Assembly (NCBI GenBank): GCA_036821845.1
Contig: DAISIT010000005.1
Location: 1-64,000, forward strand
Direction: 5' to 3'
Length of the DNA: 64,000 nucleotides
From: JAEUMD01 sp937950105
GTDB lineage: Bacteria; Pseudomonadota; Alphaproteobacteria; Rhizobiales; Hyphomicrobiaceae
Part shown: piece after piece, positions 1 to 7,150 of the stretch
Layout of the letters: every line of letters starts with the position of its first letter
Position numbering within the stretch: the stretch's first letter is position 1
Translations under genes and position numbers: made by a program
The notes under the pieces: model-generated
The model's database searches: none
Told to the model about the DNA's origin: nothing
What the model saw: only the letters and a program-made list of their open reading frames with translations

Positions 1-1
1 C

Positions 2-1453
2 AGATGGACGACGATGTCGGCGCCGTCGATCAGCACCCAGTCGCACTGGGGCATGGGCGGCGCAGCCAAGGCCGTCGAGGCCCCGCTTGCCGCTGGCGCC
101 GTCTCGCCGCTGCCGCAGGATGCCGCACCCGCGCCCGCCGGTCCCTCGGCGCCGCCCATCGTGCATCCCTACCAGGCGACGCCGCCCGCCCAGGTCACGG
201 CAATCCCAGAGGCAACGATTGGCGATGCCCTGAAATCGCTGCTCACAACGCGCCAGTCCTGGGGCACGGCACCGGCCGGCGGCACTGCCGTCGCGCAGGC
301 GCCAGCGCCGGCTGCACCCGCTGCGGCTCCGGCGGCAGCCCCCGCGCCGGCTGGCGGCAACGGATACCCCATTCTGCCGACCACCAGCACAGCCGATCTC
401 ATCAAGGCGCGCGAAGCCTGGGGCATGGGCGCGGCCAGGGCCGTCGAGGCCCCGCCGCTCGCCGCCGGCGCCGTATCGCCGCTGCCGCAGGATGCCGCCG
501 CCGCTCCGGCTGGCCCGTCGGCCGCGCCGATCGTGCACCCGCTCGAAGCCACCCCGCCGGCGCAGATGACCGCAGTTGCCGAAGCGACCATCAGCGATGC
601 GCTCAAAGCGCTGCTGGCGACGCGCGCCGGCTGGGGCACGGCGCCCGCATCTGCTGGCGCTCAGCCAGTCGCCGCTCCGGCAGCCGCCGCAGCACCTGCC
701 GCCGCGAGCCCGTCGACCGCAACGGTTTCCGGCTATCCGATCCTGCCGACCAGCAGCACCGCTGATCTCATCAAGATGCGTGAGACGTGGGGCATGAGCG
801 AAGCAAAGCCGGTGCAGGCGCCACTCGCGGCGGGTGCCAAGTCGCCGCTGCCGCAGCCGACGGTTGCTGCTGCCCCCGCCCCGGCCGCCGCGCCCATCGT
901 GCAGCCGCCGCAGATCACGCCCCCGGCGCAGCCTGCTGCGGTTCCTGAAGCGCAGATCTCGGATTCGCTGAAGAAGTTGCTGGCCGAGCGCGAGTCGTGG
1001 GGCACCGCCCCCTCGGCGCGCAAGGGCGGCGCGGCTCCTGCCGCCGCCACGGCAGCCGCTGCGCCCGGGGATACGCGCTCGGCGGAGGCGCGCTCCTGCG
1101 AAGCGCGCTTGCGCGAGGCCGCGGCATCGGGCGCGATCCTGTTCGAGTCGGGAAGCGCGACACTCGACGCCAAGAGCAACGCGACGCTCGACGCGCTCGC
1201 CGCTGTCGCCAAGAGCTGCTCGAAGGGCAAGATCCGCATCGGCGGGCACACCGACGCGAGCGGACGCGCCGCACGCAACAAGGACCTGTCGGCACGCCGG
1301 GCCGAGGCGGTCGCGGGCTACCTGCGCAAGGCCGGCATCGCCCGCAATCGCCTGGAGCCGGTCGGCTATGGCCAGGAGAAGCCGGTGGCGTCCAACGACA
1401 CGCCCGAGGGGCGCGCGCAGAACCGCCGCATCGAGTTCACGGTCGTCGAGTAG
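2..1453 (+). CDS. OmpA-family protein with three long tandem repeats, 5' partial
   Basis: The reading frame is open to the left edge, so the true start probably lies outside the window; residue numbers here count from the ATG at 14. The C-terminal part (about 370-479) is an OmpA-type peptidoglycan-binding domain: the motif HTDASG with D414 and the LSARRAEAV helix with R429 fit the residues that bind diaminopimelate in this family. The preceding part is Ala/Pro-rich and consists of three copies of a ~123-residue unit. Each unit holds a WGM(G/S) motif (W12, W136, W259), LAAGA(V/K)SPLPQ, APIV(H/Q)P, a (L)KxLLxxRxxWGTAP motif, and in two copies GYPILPT. The likely role is anchoring the outer membrane or a secreted scaffold to the cell wall. 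The function of the repeat unit is unknown. Confidence 0.85.
   Translation, partial: RWTTMSAPSISTQSHWGMGGAAKAVEAPLAAGAVSPLPQDAAPAPAGPSAPPIVHPYQATPPAQVTAIPEATIGDALKSLLTTRQSWGTAPAGGTAVAQAPAPAAPAAAPAAAPAPAGGNGYPILPTTSTADLIKAREAWGMGAARAVEAPPLAAGAVSPLPQDAAAAPAGPSAAPIVHPLEATPPAQMTAVAEATISDALKALLATRAGWGTAPASAGAQPVAAPAAAAAPAAASPSTATVSGYPILPTSSTADLIKMRETWGMSEAKPVQAPLAAGAKSPLPQPTVAAAPAPAAAPIVQPPQITPPAQPAAVPEAQISDSLKKLLAERESWGTAPSARKGGAAPAAATAAAAPGDTRSAEARSCEARLREAAASGAILFESGSATLDAKSNATLDALAAVAKSCSKGKIRIGGHTDASGRAARNKDLSARRAEAVAGYLRKAGIARNRLEPVGYGQEKPVASNDTPEGRAQNRRIEFTVVE
47..1010 (+). repeat. three in-frame ~370-bp tandem repeats inside the OmpA-family gene
   Basis: Units begin near the TGG codons at 47, 419 and 788, giving periods of 372 and 369 bp. 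The encoded units keep the two Trp-Gly motifs, the SPLPQ motif and the APIV(H/Q)P motif, while the Ala/Pro linkers vary in length. The similarity at DNA level is strong enough that copy number could change by recombination. More copies may lie to the left of the window. Confidence 0.85.
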
Positions 1454-1481
1454 TCGCGCTCCACCACCCATCGGACGACAA

Positions 1482-1521
1482 GCAGAGAGGCGGCGGATCA
1501 CGCGATCCGCCGCCTCTCTGC
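1482..1521. terminator. perfect 18-bp stem-loop between convergent genes
   Basis: Arms 1482-1499 and 1504-1521 are perfectly complementary with a 4-nt loop. It lies between the stop of the OmpA-family gene and the convergent transglycosylase stop. There is no clear U-run on either side, so it may act as a bidirectional terminator or as a 3'-end stabiliser. Confidence 0.7.
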
Positions 1522-1567
1522 ATATGCAGTTGTTGCCAGCTCACCGGGCCGCGACTTTGCCGCTTCG

Positions 1568-2434
1568 TCAGCGCAGCTTCTCGGCCATCAGCGCGATGGT
1601 GCGGGCGTACACGTCGGCCTTGTTCCAGTCCTTGATGACGCCGTAGTTGGCGGTGCCCGGCCCCCAGGGTTGCCCGCGCTGCCAGCCGTGGCCCTTCATG
1701 AAGTTCGCCGTCGACGCGAGGATGTCGGGCACCGAGCGCACCAGATCGCGCCGGCCATCACCGTCGAAGTCGACCGCGTACTTGTCGTAGGAGCCGGGCA
1801 GGAACTGCACCTGACCGATCTCGCCGGCCCAGCCGCCGCGCATCTGCTCCGGCGTCATGTCGCCCTTCTGCACGATGCGCAGCGCCGCATCGAGATGCGG
1901 CGTGAAGAAATCCGAGCGACGGCAATCGTAGGCGAGCGTGGCGATGGCGCGGATGATCGAATACTTGCCCGAGCCGTCAGCGCCGAAGTTGGTCTCGAGG
2001 CCCCAGATGGAGACGAGGATCTCGCCCGGCACGCCGTAGCGCTTCTCGATGTTGGAGATGAGCCCCGCGTGGGCCTTGAGCTTGCCGCGCGCCTTCGAGA
2101 TCAGGTAGCTGCCGACGCGGCGCGCATAGAAATCCTCGAACGACAGCTTGAATGATTTCTGCGAGCGGTCGCGGCTGATGACGCTGCGATCGTAGCTGAC
2201 GCCGGCGAGCGCGCGATCGATGGTTGCCTGGCTGATGCCCTGGCCGCGCGCGCGCTGCTTGTAGGCTTCGAGCCATGGGGCAAAGCCGGCGCCGGTGGAG
2301 CCGCACTGCGCGGCGTGGGCAGGTGCGAACCCCAGAGCAAACATGGCCGCAAAGCCAAGCGCAACGGCGCATGTTGAGCGGTCAGGGCGACGAAAGGTCT
2401 GCGGCGTGCAGCTCGTGCTCGGCGTCGGTGGCAT
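1568..2434 (-). CDS. lytic murein transglycosylase, MltB family
   Basis: This 288-residue enzyme would cleave the MurNAc-GlcNAc bond of peptidoglycan in the periplasm, forming 1,6-anhydro ends. A signal peptide ends at about residue 41 (GFAPAHA). The SLT_2/MltB domain fills the rest: GLETNFG holds the expected catalytic Glu147, followed by the conserved GEIGQVQFLPGSYDKY segment. The domain ends in the usual YxRTIALMAEKL helix. The ATG at 2434 was chosen because it has an AGGAGG ribosome site 5 nt upstream and gives a proper signal sequence; longer open reading upstream runs through tandem repeats and is not coding. The peptidoglycan-binding C-terminal domain seen in some relatives is absent. 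Confidence 0.92.
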   Translation of the reverse strand: MPPTPSTSCTPQTFRRPDRSTCAVALGFAAMFALGFAPAHAAQCGSTGAGFAPWLEAYKQRARGQGISQATIDRALAGVSYDRSVISRDRSQKSFKLSFEDFYARRVGSYLISKARGKLKAHAGLISNIEKRYGVPGEILVSIWGLETNFGADGSGKYSIIRAIATLAYDCRRSDFFTPHLDAALRIVQKGDMTPEQMRGGWAGEIGQVQFLPGSYDKYAVDFDGDGRRDLVRSVPDILASTANFMKGHGWQRGQPWGPGTANYGVIKDWNKADVYARTIALMAEKLR

Positions 2435-2564
2435 CGGTCCTCCTGCTGTCGGCAAGCCTTCGTGTACGACGGCCGCCATTGTCACAGAGCGAATGTGGCA
2501 GCAGCGTGCAGCGGCGGGCGCCACCATGCCCGCTGAACGCCGCATCCGCCACGCAAAAAGTGCA

Positions 2565-2738
2565 CGCCCCGATCGTCGCGCTTGCTTCCACGCGCGGCGT
2601 GAATCGGCGGCGCCAGAAAACGCGCCCCGATCGTCGCGCGTCCTTCCACGCGCGGCGTGAATCGGCGGCGCCAGAAAACGCGCCCCGATCGTCGCGCGTC
2701 CTTCCACGCGCGGCGTGAATCGGCGGCGCCAGAAAACG
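2565..2738. repeat. three tandem copies of a 58-bp structured repeat
   Basis: Copies start at 2565, 2623 and 2681, with an exact 58-bp period. Copies 2 and 3 are essentially identical; copy 1 differs by a few bases near its middle. Each copy contains an imperfect palindrome, with outer arms CCGAT and ATCGG and inner arms CGCGCGT and ACGCGCG around a CCTTCC loop. The array sits between the transglycosylase promoter side and the end of tupA. The same outer sequence recurs, in the opposite orientation and with a different inner stem, in the 69-bp repeats at 36644-36781. Confidence 0.9.
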
Positions 2739-2739
2739 C

Positions 2740-2770
2740 AGACGGGGCAGGCGTACCGCCCACCCCGTCT
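2740..2770 (-). terminator. Rho-independent terminator of the tup operon
   Basis: The arms AGACGGGG (2740-2747) and CCCCGTCT (2763-2770) enclose a GC-rich, partly paired loop. On the minus strand, in the direction of tupA transcription, it is followed by GCGTTTTCT. Confidence 0.65.
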
Positions 2771-2801
2771 CTCGAACTCGATAAATCAAGACAGGCAGCG
2801 A

Positions 2802-3647
2802 TCAGCCGGCCTTTTTCAGTTCCGCCGTCTGGCCGTTCGGGAAGAACTGCTGCTCGCCCTCGATCTGGAAGGCGCGGATGGCGTTCTGGCCTTCGGCCGA
2901 GAGCAGCCAGTCGATGAACATCTGGCCTTCCTTGACCTTCACGTGCTTGTGCTTCTCGGGGTTGACGAGGATCACGCCGTACTGGTTGAACAGCTTCTTG
3001 TCGCCCTCGACCACGATCTTCATGTCGGCCTTGTTCTTGAAGGCCGACCAGCTGGCGCGGTCGGTCAGCACGTAGGCGCCCATGCCGGCGCCGGTGTTGA
3101 GCGTGGCGCCCATGCCAGAGCCGGTCGAGCGGTACCAGTCGCCGCCCGCCGCCTTGACGTCGACACCTGCGGCTTCCCACAGCTTCAGCTCGGCCTTGTG
3201 GGTGCCGCTGTCGTCGCCGCGCGAAGCAAACGGCGCCTTCGCCTCGGCGATCTTCTTCAGCGAACCTGCCGCATCCTTGGAGCCGTCGATCTTGGCCGCA
3301 TCGGCCTTCGGCCCGACGATGACGAAATCGTTGTACATGACGTCGAAGCGCTTGACGCCGCCGCCCTTGGCGACGAACTCCTCCTCGGCCTTCTTCGCGT
3401 GCACGAGCAGCACATCGCCATCGCCGTTCTCGGCGTTCTTGATGGCCTGCCCGGTGCCGACCGCGACGACGCGCACGTCGATTCCGGTCTTGGCCGTGAA
3501 CATCGGCAGCAGATGCTTGAACAGGCCCGAGTTCTCGGTCGATGTCGTCGATTGCACGACGATGAACGGCTTCTCGGCACGCGCCGGGGCGAGGGCGCCG
3601 GTCATCGCGATAGCGACGGCAAGTCCTGCCAGCAGGGTGTTCCTCAC
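2802..3647 (-). CDS. tupA: tungstate ABC transporter substrate-binding protein TupA
   Basis: This 281-residue periplasmic binding protein has a signal peptide (residues 1-24, ending ALAPARA). The QSTTSTENSGL motif at 32-42 is the hallmark of the TupA family, which binds tungstate with high selectivity over molybdate. A second conserved segment, FASRGDDSGTH, contributes to the oxyanion site, and GSGMGATLN follows. A GTG start at 3647 is preferred: it has an AAAGGAG ribosome site 8 nt upstream and gives a clean signal peptide. The gene follows the ATPase gene by 31 bp, so the operon order is permease, ATPase, binding protein. Tungstate would serve W-dependent enzymes such as some formate dehydrogenases; none is visible in this window. 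Confidence 0.9.
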   Translation of the reverse strand: MRNTLLAGLAVAIAMTGALAPARAEKPFIVVQSTTSTENSGLFKHLLPMFTAKTGIDVRVVAVGTGQAIKNAENGDGDVLLVHAKKAEEEFVAKGGGVKRFDVMYNDFVIVGPKADAAKIDGSKDAAGSLKKIAEAKAPFASRGDDSGTHKAELKLWEAAGVDVKAAGGDWYRSTGSGMGATLNTGAGMGAYVLTDRASWSAFKNKADMKIVVEGDKKLFNQYGVILVNPEKHKHVKVKEGQMFIDWLLSAEGQNAIRAFQIEGEQQFFPNGQTAELKKAG

Positions 3648-3678
3648 GGGTGTACTCCTTTTCGTTGCATGAGTTCGG

Positions 3679-4437
3679 TCAGAGAACGAGGTGTCCGGCC
3701 AGATAGGCCTTGGCCTCGGCGGAAGTCGGGCGCGCAAAGAAGGTGGCGGAGTCGGCTGTTTCAGCCACCCGGCCGGCGGCCATGAACACGACGTCGTCAG
3801 AGATGCGTCGTGCCTGCCCCATATCGTGCGTGACCAGGATGATCTTGGCGCCGTCGGCATGGCTGGCGAGGATCATCTCCTCGATCAGATGCGTGGAGGC
3901 CGGATCGAGGCTCGCGGACGGCTCGTCGAGAAACAGCACGTCGGGAGAGCGCGCCAGCGCCCGCGCTATGGCGAGGCGCTGTTGCTCCCCTCCCGACAGC
4001 AACCGTGCCGGTGTCTCGGCGACGTGCGCCAGTTTCGCCGAGGCGAGCAATTCGCGCGCGCGATCCCTGCGCTCGGTGCGCGGCAAGTGCCCGAGCACGA
4101 ACACGAGGTTGTCGAGAGCCGACCGGCGCAGCAGTGTCGGCCGCTGAAATACCAGCGCCTGGCGCGCGTGCAGCTCCGGTGCCGCGGGTTGCCCGGCCCA
4201 CGTCACGCGACCGGCAGTCGGCCGGATCAGCCCGTGCAGCACACGCAGCAGCAGGCTTTTGCCGGCGCCATTGGGGCCGATGACAACAGTCCGGCGAACG
4301 CCGTCGAGCGCCAGCGTGACGCCGTCGAGCAGCACGCGGCCGCGATCCTCGAAGCGCAGCCCGTCGACGCTCAGCGGAAACATCGCCGCGCCACCCGTCG
4401 ACACGCGCGCGCCGCACTCGTCGGTCGCCTTAAGCAT
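3679..4437 (-). CDS. tupC: tungstate ABC transporter ATP-binding protein TupC
   Basis: This is a 252-residue ABC ATPase that would power tungstate import through TupB. Walker A is GPNGAGKS (54-61), the signature is LSGGEQQ (147-153), Walker B is VLFLDEP (167-173) and the switch histidine is H204 in LVTHD. The ATG at 4437 overlaps the tupB stop codon by 8 nt and has a GGAGG site 8 nt upstream, indicating coupled translation. It lacks the C-terminal TOBE domain found in ModC-type molybdate ATPases, which agrees with the TupC assignment. Confidence 0.88.
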   Translation of the reverse strand: MLKATDECGARVSTGGAAMFPLSVDGLRFEDRGRVLLDGVTLALDGVRRTVVIGPNGAGKSLLLRVLHGLIRPTAGRVTWAGQPAAPELHARQALVFQRPTLLRRSALDNLVFVLGHLPRTERRDRARELLASAKLAHVAETPARLLSGGEQQRLAIARALARSPDVLFLDEPSASLDPASTHLIEEMILASHADGAKIILVTHDMGQARRISDDVVFMAAGRVAETADSATFFARPTSAEAKAYLAGHLVL

Positions 4438-5137
4438 AGGCGAGCCTCCGCGCGGTGCGATTGAGCCCCAGCACGCCGGCATTCACCGCGAGCGAAATCG
4501 AGATCAGGATGAGGCCCAGCGCCAGCGCCAGCGCGAGATCACCTTTCGACGTCTCGAGCGCGATCGCCGTCGTCATCACGCGCGTCACGTGCTCGATGTT
4601 GCCACCGACGATGATGACCGCGCCGACTTCGGCGATGGCGCGGCCGAAGCCGGCGAGGGCTGCCGTCGTCAGGCTGTAACGGCCGTCCCAGATCAGCGTC
4701 GCGATCTTCGCTCGTGTCGAAAGCCCGAGCGAGCGAAACAGCTCGTCGTACTCGATGTGCAGGTCGGCGAGCGACTGGCGCGCGAGGGCGGCGATCAGCG
4801 GCGTCACCAGCACCGCCTGGGCGATGATCATCGCCGTCGGCGTGTAGAGCAGGCCGAGCACGCCGAGCGGCCCGGCGCGCGACAGCATCAGGTAGACGGC
4901 GAGGCCGACCACCACCGGCGGCAGGCCCATGAAGGCGTTGAGCAGCGCCGTCAGCGCCGCATTGCCGGGAAATCGGACTACGGCCAGGAAGGCGCCGAGC
5001 GGCAGACCGACCACACAACCGATAGCGACCGCCGTCAGCGTCACTCGAAGCGACAGCCCGATGATGCTGTAGAGCTCGCCGTCGCCGGAGGCGACGAGCC
5101 CCAGTGCAAGACTGAAAATGCTCGAGAAATCGGTCAT
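4430..5137 (-). CDS. tupB: tungstate ABC transporter permease TupB
   Basis: This is a 235-residue inner-membrane permease with about five to six hydrophobic segments. Its cytoplasmic coupling loop is AGFGRAIAEVGAVIIVGGN (162-180), a typical EAA motif. It would form the channel for tungstate with TupC as ATPase and TupA as receptor. It is the first gene of the tup operon. The family assignment rests mainly on the TupA partner, because permeases of tungstate, molybdate and sulfate systems look alike. Confidence 0.88.
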   Translation of the reverse strand: MTDFSSIFSLALGLVASGDGELYSIIGLSLRVTLTAVAIGCVVGLPLGAFLAVVRFPGNAALTALLNAFMGLPPVVVGLAVYLMLSRAGPLGVLGLLYTPTAMIIAQAVLVTPLIAALARQSLADLHIEYDELFRSLGLSTRAKIATLIWDGRYSLTTAALAGFGRAIAEVGAVIIVGGNIEHVTRVMTTAIALETSKGDLALALALGLILISISLAVNAGVLGLNRTARRLAYA

Positions 5138-5160
5138 GGCGGCGGTGCGACGGCTCGCGA

Positions 5161-5184
5161 CGTTATGCGTAGGGGCACATTACG
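5161..5184 (-). promoter_or_regulatory. candidate ModE/TunR-type operator upstream of tupB
   Basis: A 24-bp imperfect inverted repeat, CGTTATGC-N8-ACATTACG, starts 24 bp upstream of the tupB ATG. Its geometry (CGTTAT ... ATTACG in an 8-8-8 arrangement) resembles boxes bound by ModE-type oxyanion regulators. This is an inference from layout; one position of the arms does not match. Confidence 0.35.
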
Positions 5185-5434
5185 CAGCCTGGACGGCGCC
5201 GCGAAAGCGGAATCTGCACGCGCGGGAAGATTCCCGACCGCGACGGGCGCCGAGCCGCCCGGCTCCGTACTGCCGTCCAGCTTCGGATCGGCCGCTTCTT
5301 ATTGCGCCATCGCGGGTGCCCGGCGCCCTGCCGCACCGCCATTTTCTCCGCCTGTGCCGCGCGGAACAGGCCGCCGCCGGCTCGCGTGGTTAATCGCTCC
5401 TCAAGGGAGCAGCCCCAACCAACGGAGTCGTGAC

Positions 5435-6949
5435 ATGTCGATGAGCATCGAACTCGCAGCCGAGCCCACCGCCACCACCGAGAGCATCACGTCCCGTCCT
5501 GCCCGGTCGGGCGCGCGGGGTCTCGTGACCGCGTTCGCCACCACCCTCTCGGGATACTTCTTCCTCTCCTGCGCTTACCTCTACTGGCTTGCAGCCGCCG
5601 GTGGCGCCGTCCTCAGCTTCATCCTGCCGCGCTCGCTGATCGAGCGCGCGCCGCTGACGATCCTCACGCTGTCCTCGCTGGCCATGGCCGCCTCGACGCA
5701 GACCCTTTCAGGCTTCTGGCCCGACTACACCAGCCTCGCCGACATCGGCCGCGAGGCGCTGCTGTGGGTGGCGATCGGCACCTTCGGCCGCGCCTATCTC
5801 GTCTACACCGACTTCCCCTCGACCTTCGAGGGGCTGGAGCGCGCCATCGACGAGCGCCCGCTCGACCGCTGGATCGGCAAGCACCTGCACCATCGCATCG
5901 ACGCCATCTTCACCCGTGTCTGGGTGGCGAACTCGGTCGCCATCATCCCGCTGACGCTGCTGGTGCTGATGCCATCGACGCTCAACTACTTCGTCGTGCT
6001 GGCCTACTTCGTCGCGCTGCTGATCGGCCAGTTCCCGCACGAGCTGATCGACCACGTCAACCTGCACACCCGCGTGTTCCAGCCGAAGGCCGGCACGCCG
6101 GAGATGCCCAAGCGCATCCTCAAGGCGCTGCAGTTCTACTTCGAGTATCCCCACCAGTTGCTGCTGGCGCGCGCTCCCGAGTATCACCGCATCCAGCACG
6201 TCTATGTGCACCACGTCGAAGACAACGGCCTCCTCGACAGCCAGACGACCGCGCCCTACGACCGCACCAGCTTCCTCGACTTCTCGCGCCACGCTCTGAT
6301 CCAGGGCCTCGACATGGTCTCGGGCTACAAGGTCGCCATGTACCTGAAGAAGAAGGGCAAGAAGCGCCAGATGCGCGAGCTCGTCCGCGGCTTCGTGATC
6401 TGGTACGCCTTCCTCGCCCTGATCGCGCTGTTCAACCCGCTCGCCGCCGGCATCATCTGGGTGTCGCGCTTCGTCGGCGGCAACATGCTCTCTCTGGTCG
6501 CCTTCTGGCAGCACGGCCTCGTCGACGACCACGACATCCAGGACGTGCACGGCAACTCGGTCAACTTCCTCGGCCACGAGCATGGCAACCTCGGCTCCGA
6601 CTACCACGTCGAGCACCATCTGCAGCCGGGCCGCCACTGGAGCGCCTACTACTCGGTGTTCTCGAAGGCCGAGCAGTCCGACAAGGGCCACGGCGCCGTG
6701 CTGATGCAGAAGGAAGTGTTCGGCCCGCTGGCCTTCGTCGCCTCGCTCTGGCGCCGCGACTACGACGCGATCGCCGCCCACGCCCACCTCGCCGGCGTCG
6801 ATCCGAACGACAAGACCGCGCTGGCCGCCATCGTTGCCGAGCGTACCGGCGCCATCGGCGAGACCGAGCGCACGGGGTCCATGCTCGCCCTCGACCGCCT
6901 CGTCAGCCGCGCCATGGCGCTGACGCTGCCCAAGGTGTTCAACACCTGA
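5435..6949 (+). CDS. membrane fatty-acid-desaturase-like protein
   Basis: This 504-residue integral membrane protein has several hydrophobic segments (for example 30-65 and 165-200) and clustered histidines of the membrane desaturase/hydroxylase superfamily: HELIDH (202-207), HRIQH (251-255) with HH at 259-260, and HVEHH (391-395). These would bind a di-iron centre on the cytoplasmic face. The substrate cannot be told; a lipid, sterol-like or alkyl substrate is possible. The ATG at 5435 has a GGAG site 7 nt upstream. The gene is divergent from the tup operon and followed by its own terminator, so it appears to be a single-gene unit. Confidence 0.72.
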   Translation: MSMSIELAAEPTATTESITSRPARSGARGLVTAFATTLSGYFFLSCAYLYWLAAAGGAVLSFILPRSLIERAPLTILTLSSLAMAASTQTLSGFWPDYTSLADIGREALLWVAIGTFGRAYLVYTDFPSTFEGLERAIDERPLDRWIGKHLHHRIDAIFTRVWVANSVAIIPLTLLVLMPSTLNYFVVLAYFVALLIGQFPHELIDHVNLHTRVFQPKAGTPEMPKRILKALQFYFEYPHQLLLARAPEYHRIQHVYVHHVEDNGLLDSQTTAPYDRTSFLDFSRHALIQGLDMVSGYKVAMYLKKKGKKRQMRELVRGFVIWYAFLALIALFNPLAAGIIWVSRFVGGNMLSLVAFWQHGLVDDHDIQDVHGNSVNFLGHEHGNLGSDYHVEHHLQPGRHWSAYYSVFSKAEQSDKGHGAVLMQKEVFGPLAFVASLWRRDYDAIAAHAHLAGVDPNDKTALAAIVAERTGAIGETERTGSMLALDRLVSRAMALTLPKVFNT

Positions 6950-6976
6950 GAGTGAAGCAAACCATCACCCGGAAGG

Positions 6977-7010
6977 CGGAAGCGGTTGCAGATGCAGCCG
7001 CTTCCGTTCT
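6977..7010 (+). terminator. Rho-independent terminator after the desaturase-like gene
   Basis: Arms CGGAAGCGG (6977-6985) and CCGCTTCCG (6998-7006) are perfectly paired, the loop can extend the stem through TGC/GCA, and the hairpin is followed by TTCTTTT. Confidence 0.85.
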
Positions 7011-7150
7011 TTTCAGCCCAACCGCCCCGACTTTGATCAGTTTTTCTTATATTCAAAATCAGCGATACAAACTTTACCTGATCGCTGTCCTTGTTTAGAG
7101 CGCTTCCAGGCGGCGCCCCCGGACGGGCCCGCGCGTCAGGGAGACGGACG

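Noticed and set aside
2575..2740. Tandem repeats at 2.6 kb as a CRISPR array
   Set aside because: The 58-bp units are contiguous with no unique spacers, and no cas genes are nearby.
5363..5390. GGAAC followed about 17 bp later by CGTGG, upstream of the desaturase-like gene, as a further EcfG promoter
   Set aside because: The -10 element lacks the required CGTT; it does not match as the three elements near 51.5-52.6 kb do.
4259..5434. Long plus-strand open frame in front of the desaturase-like gene, suggesting an 896-residue protein
   Set aside because: It runs antisense to the well-supported tupC and tupB genes and has no protein-like composition; the desaturase starts at its own ATG with a ribosome site at 5435.
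7010..7150. OxyR or Fur-type box before katG
   Set aside because: The stretch is AT-rich but no convincing ATAG-N7-CTAT or Fur-like dyad was found.
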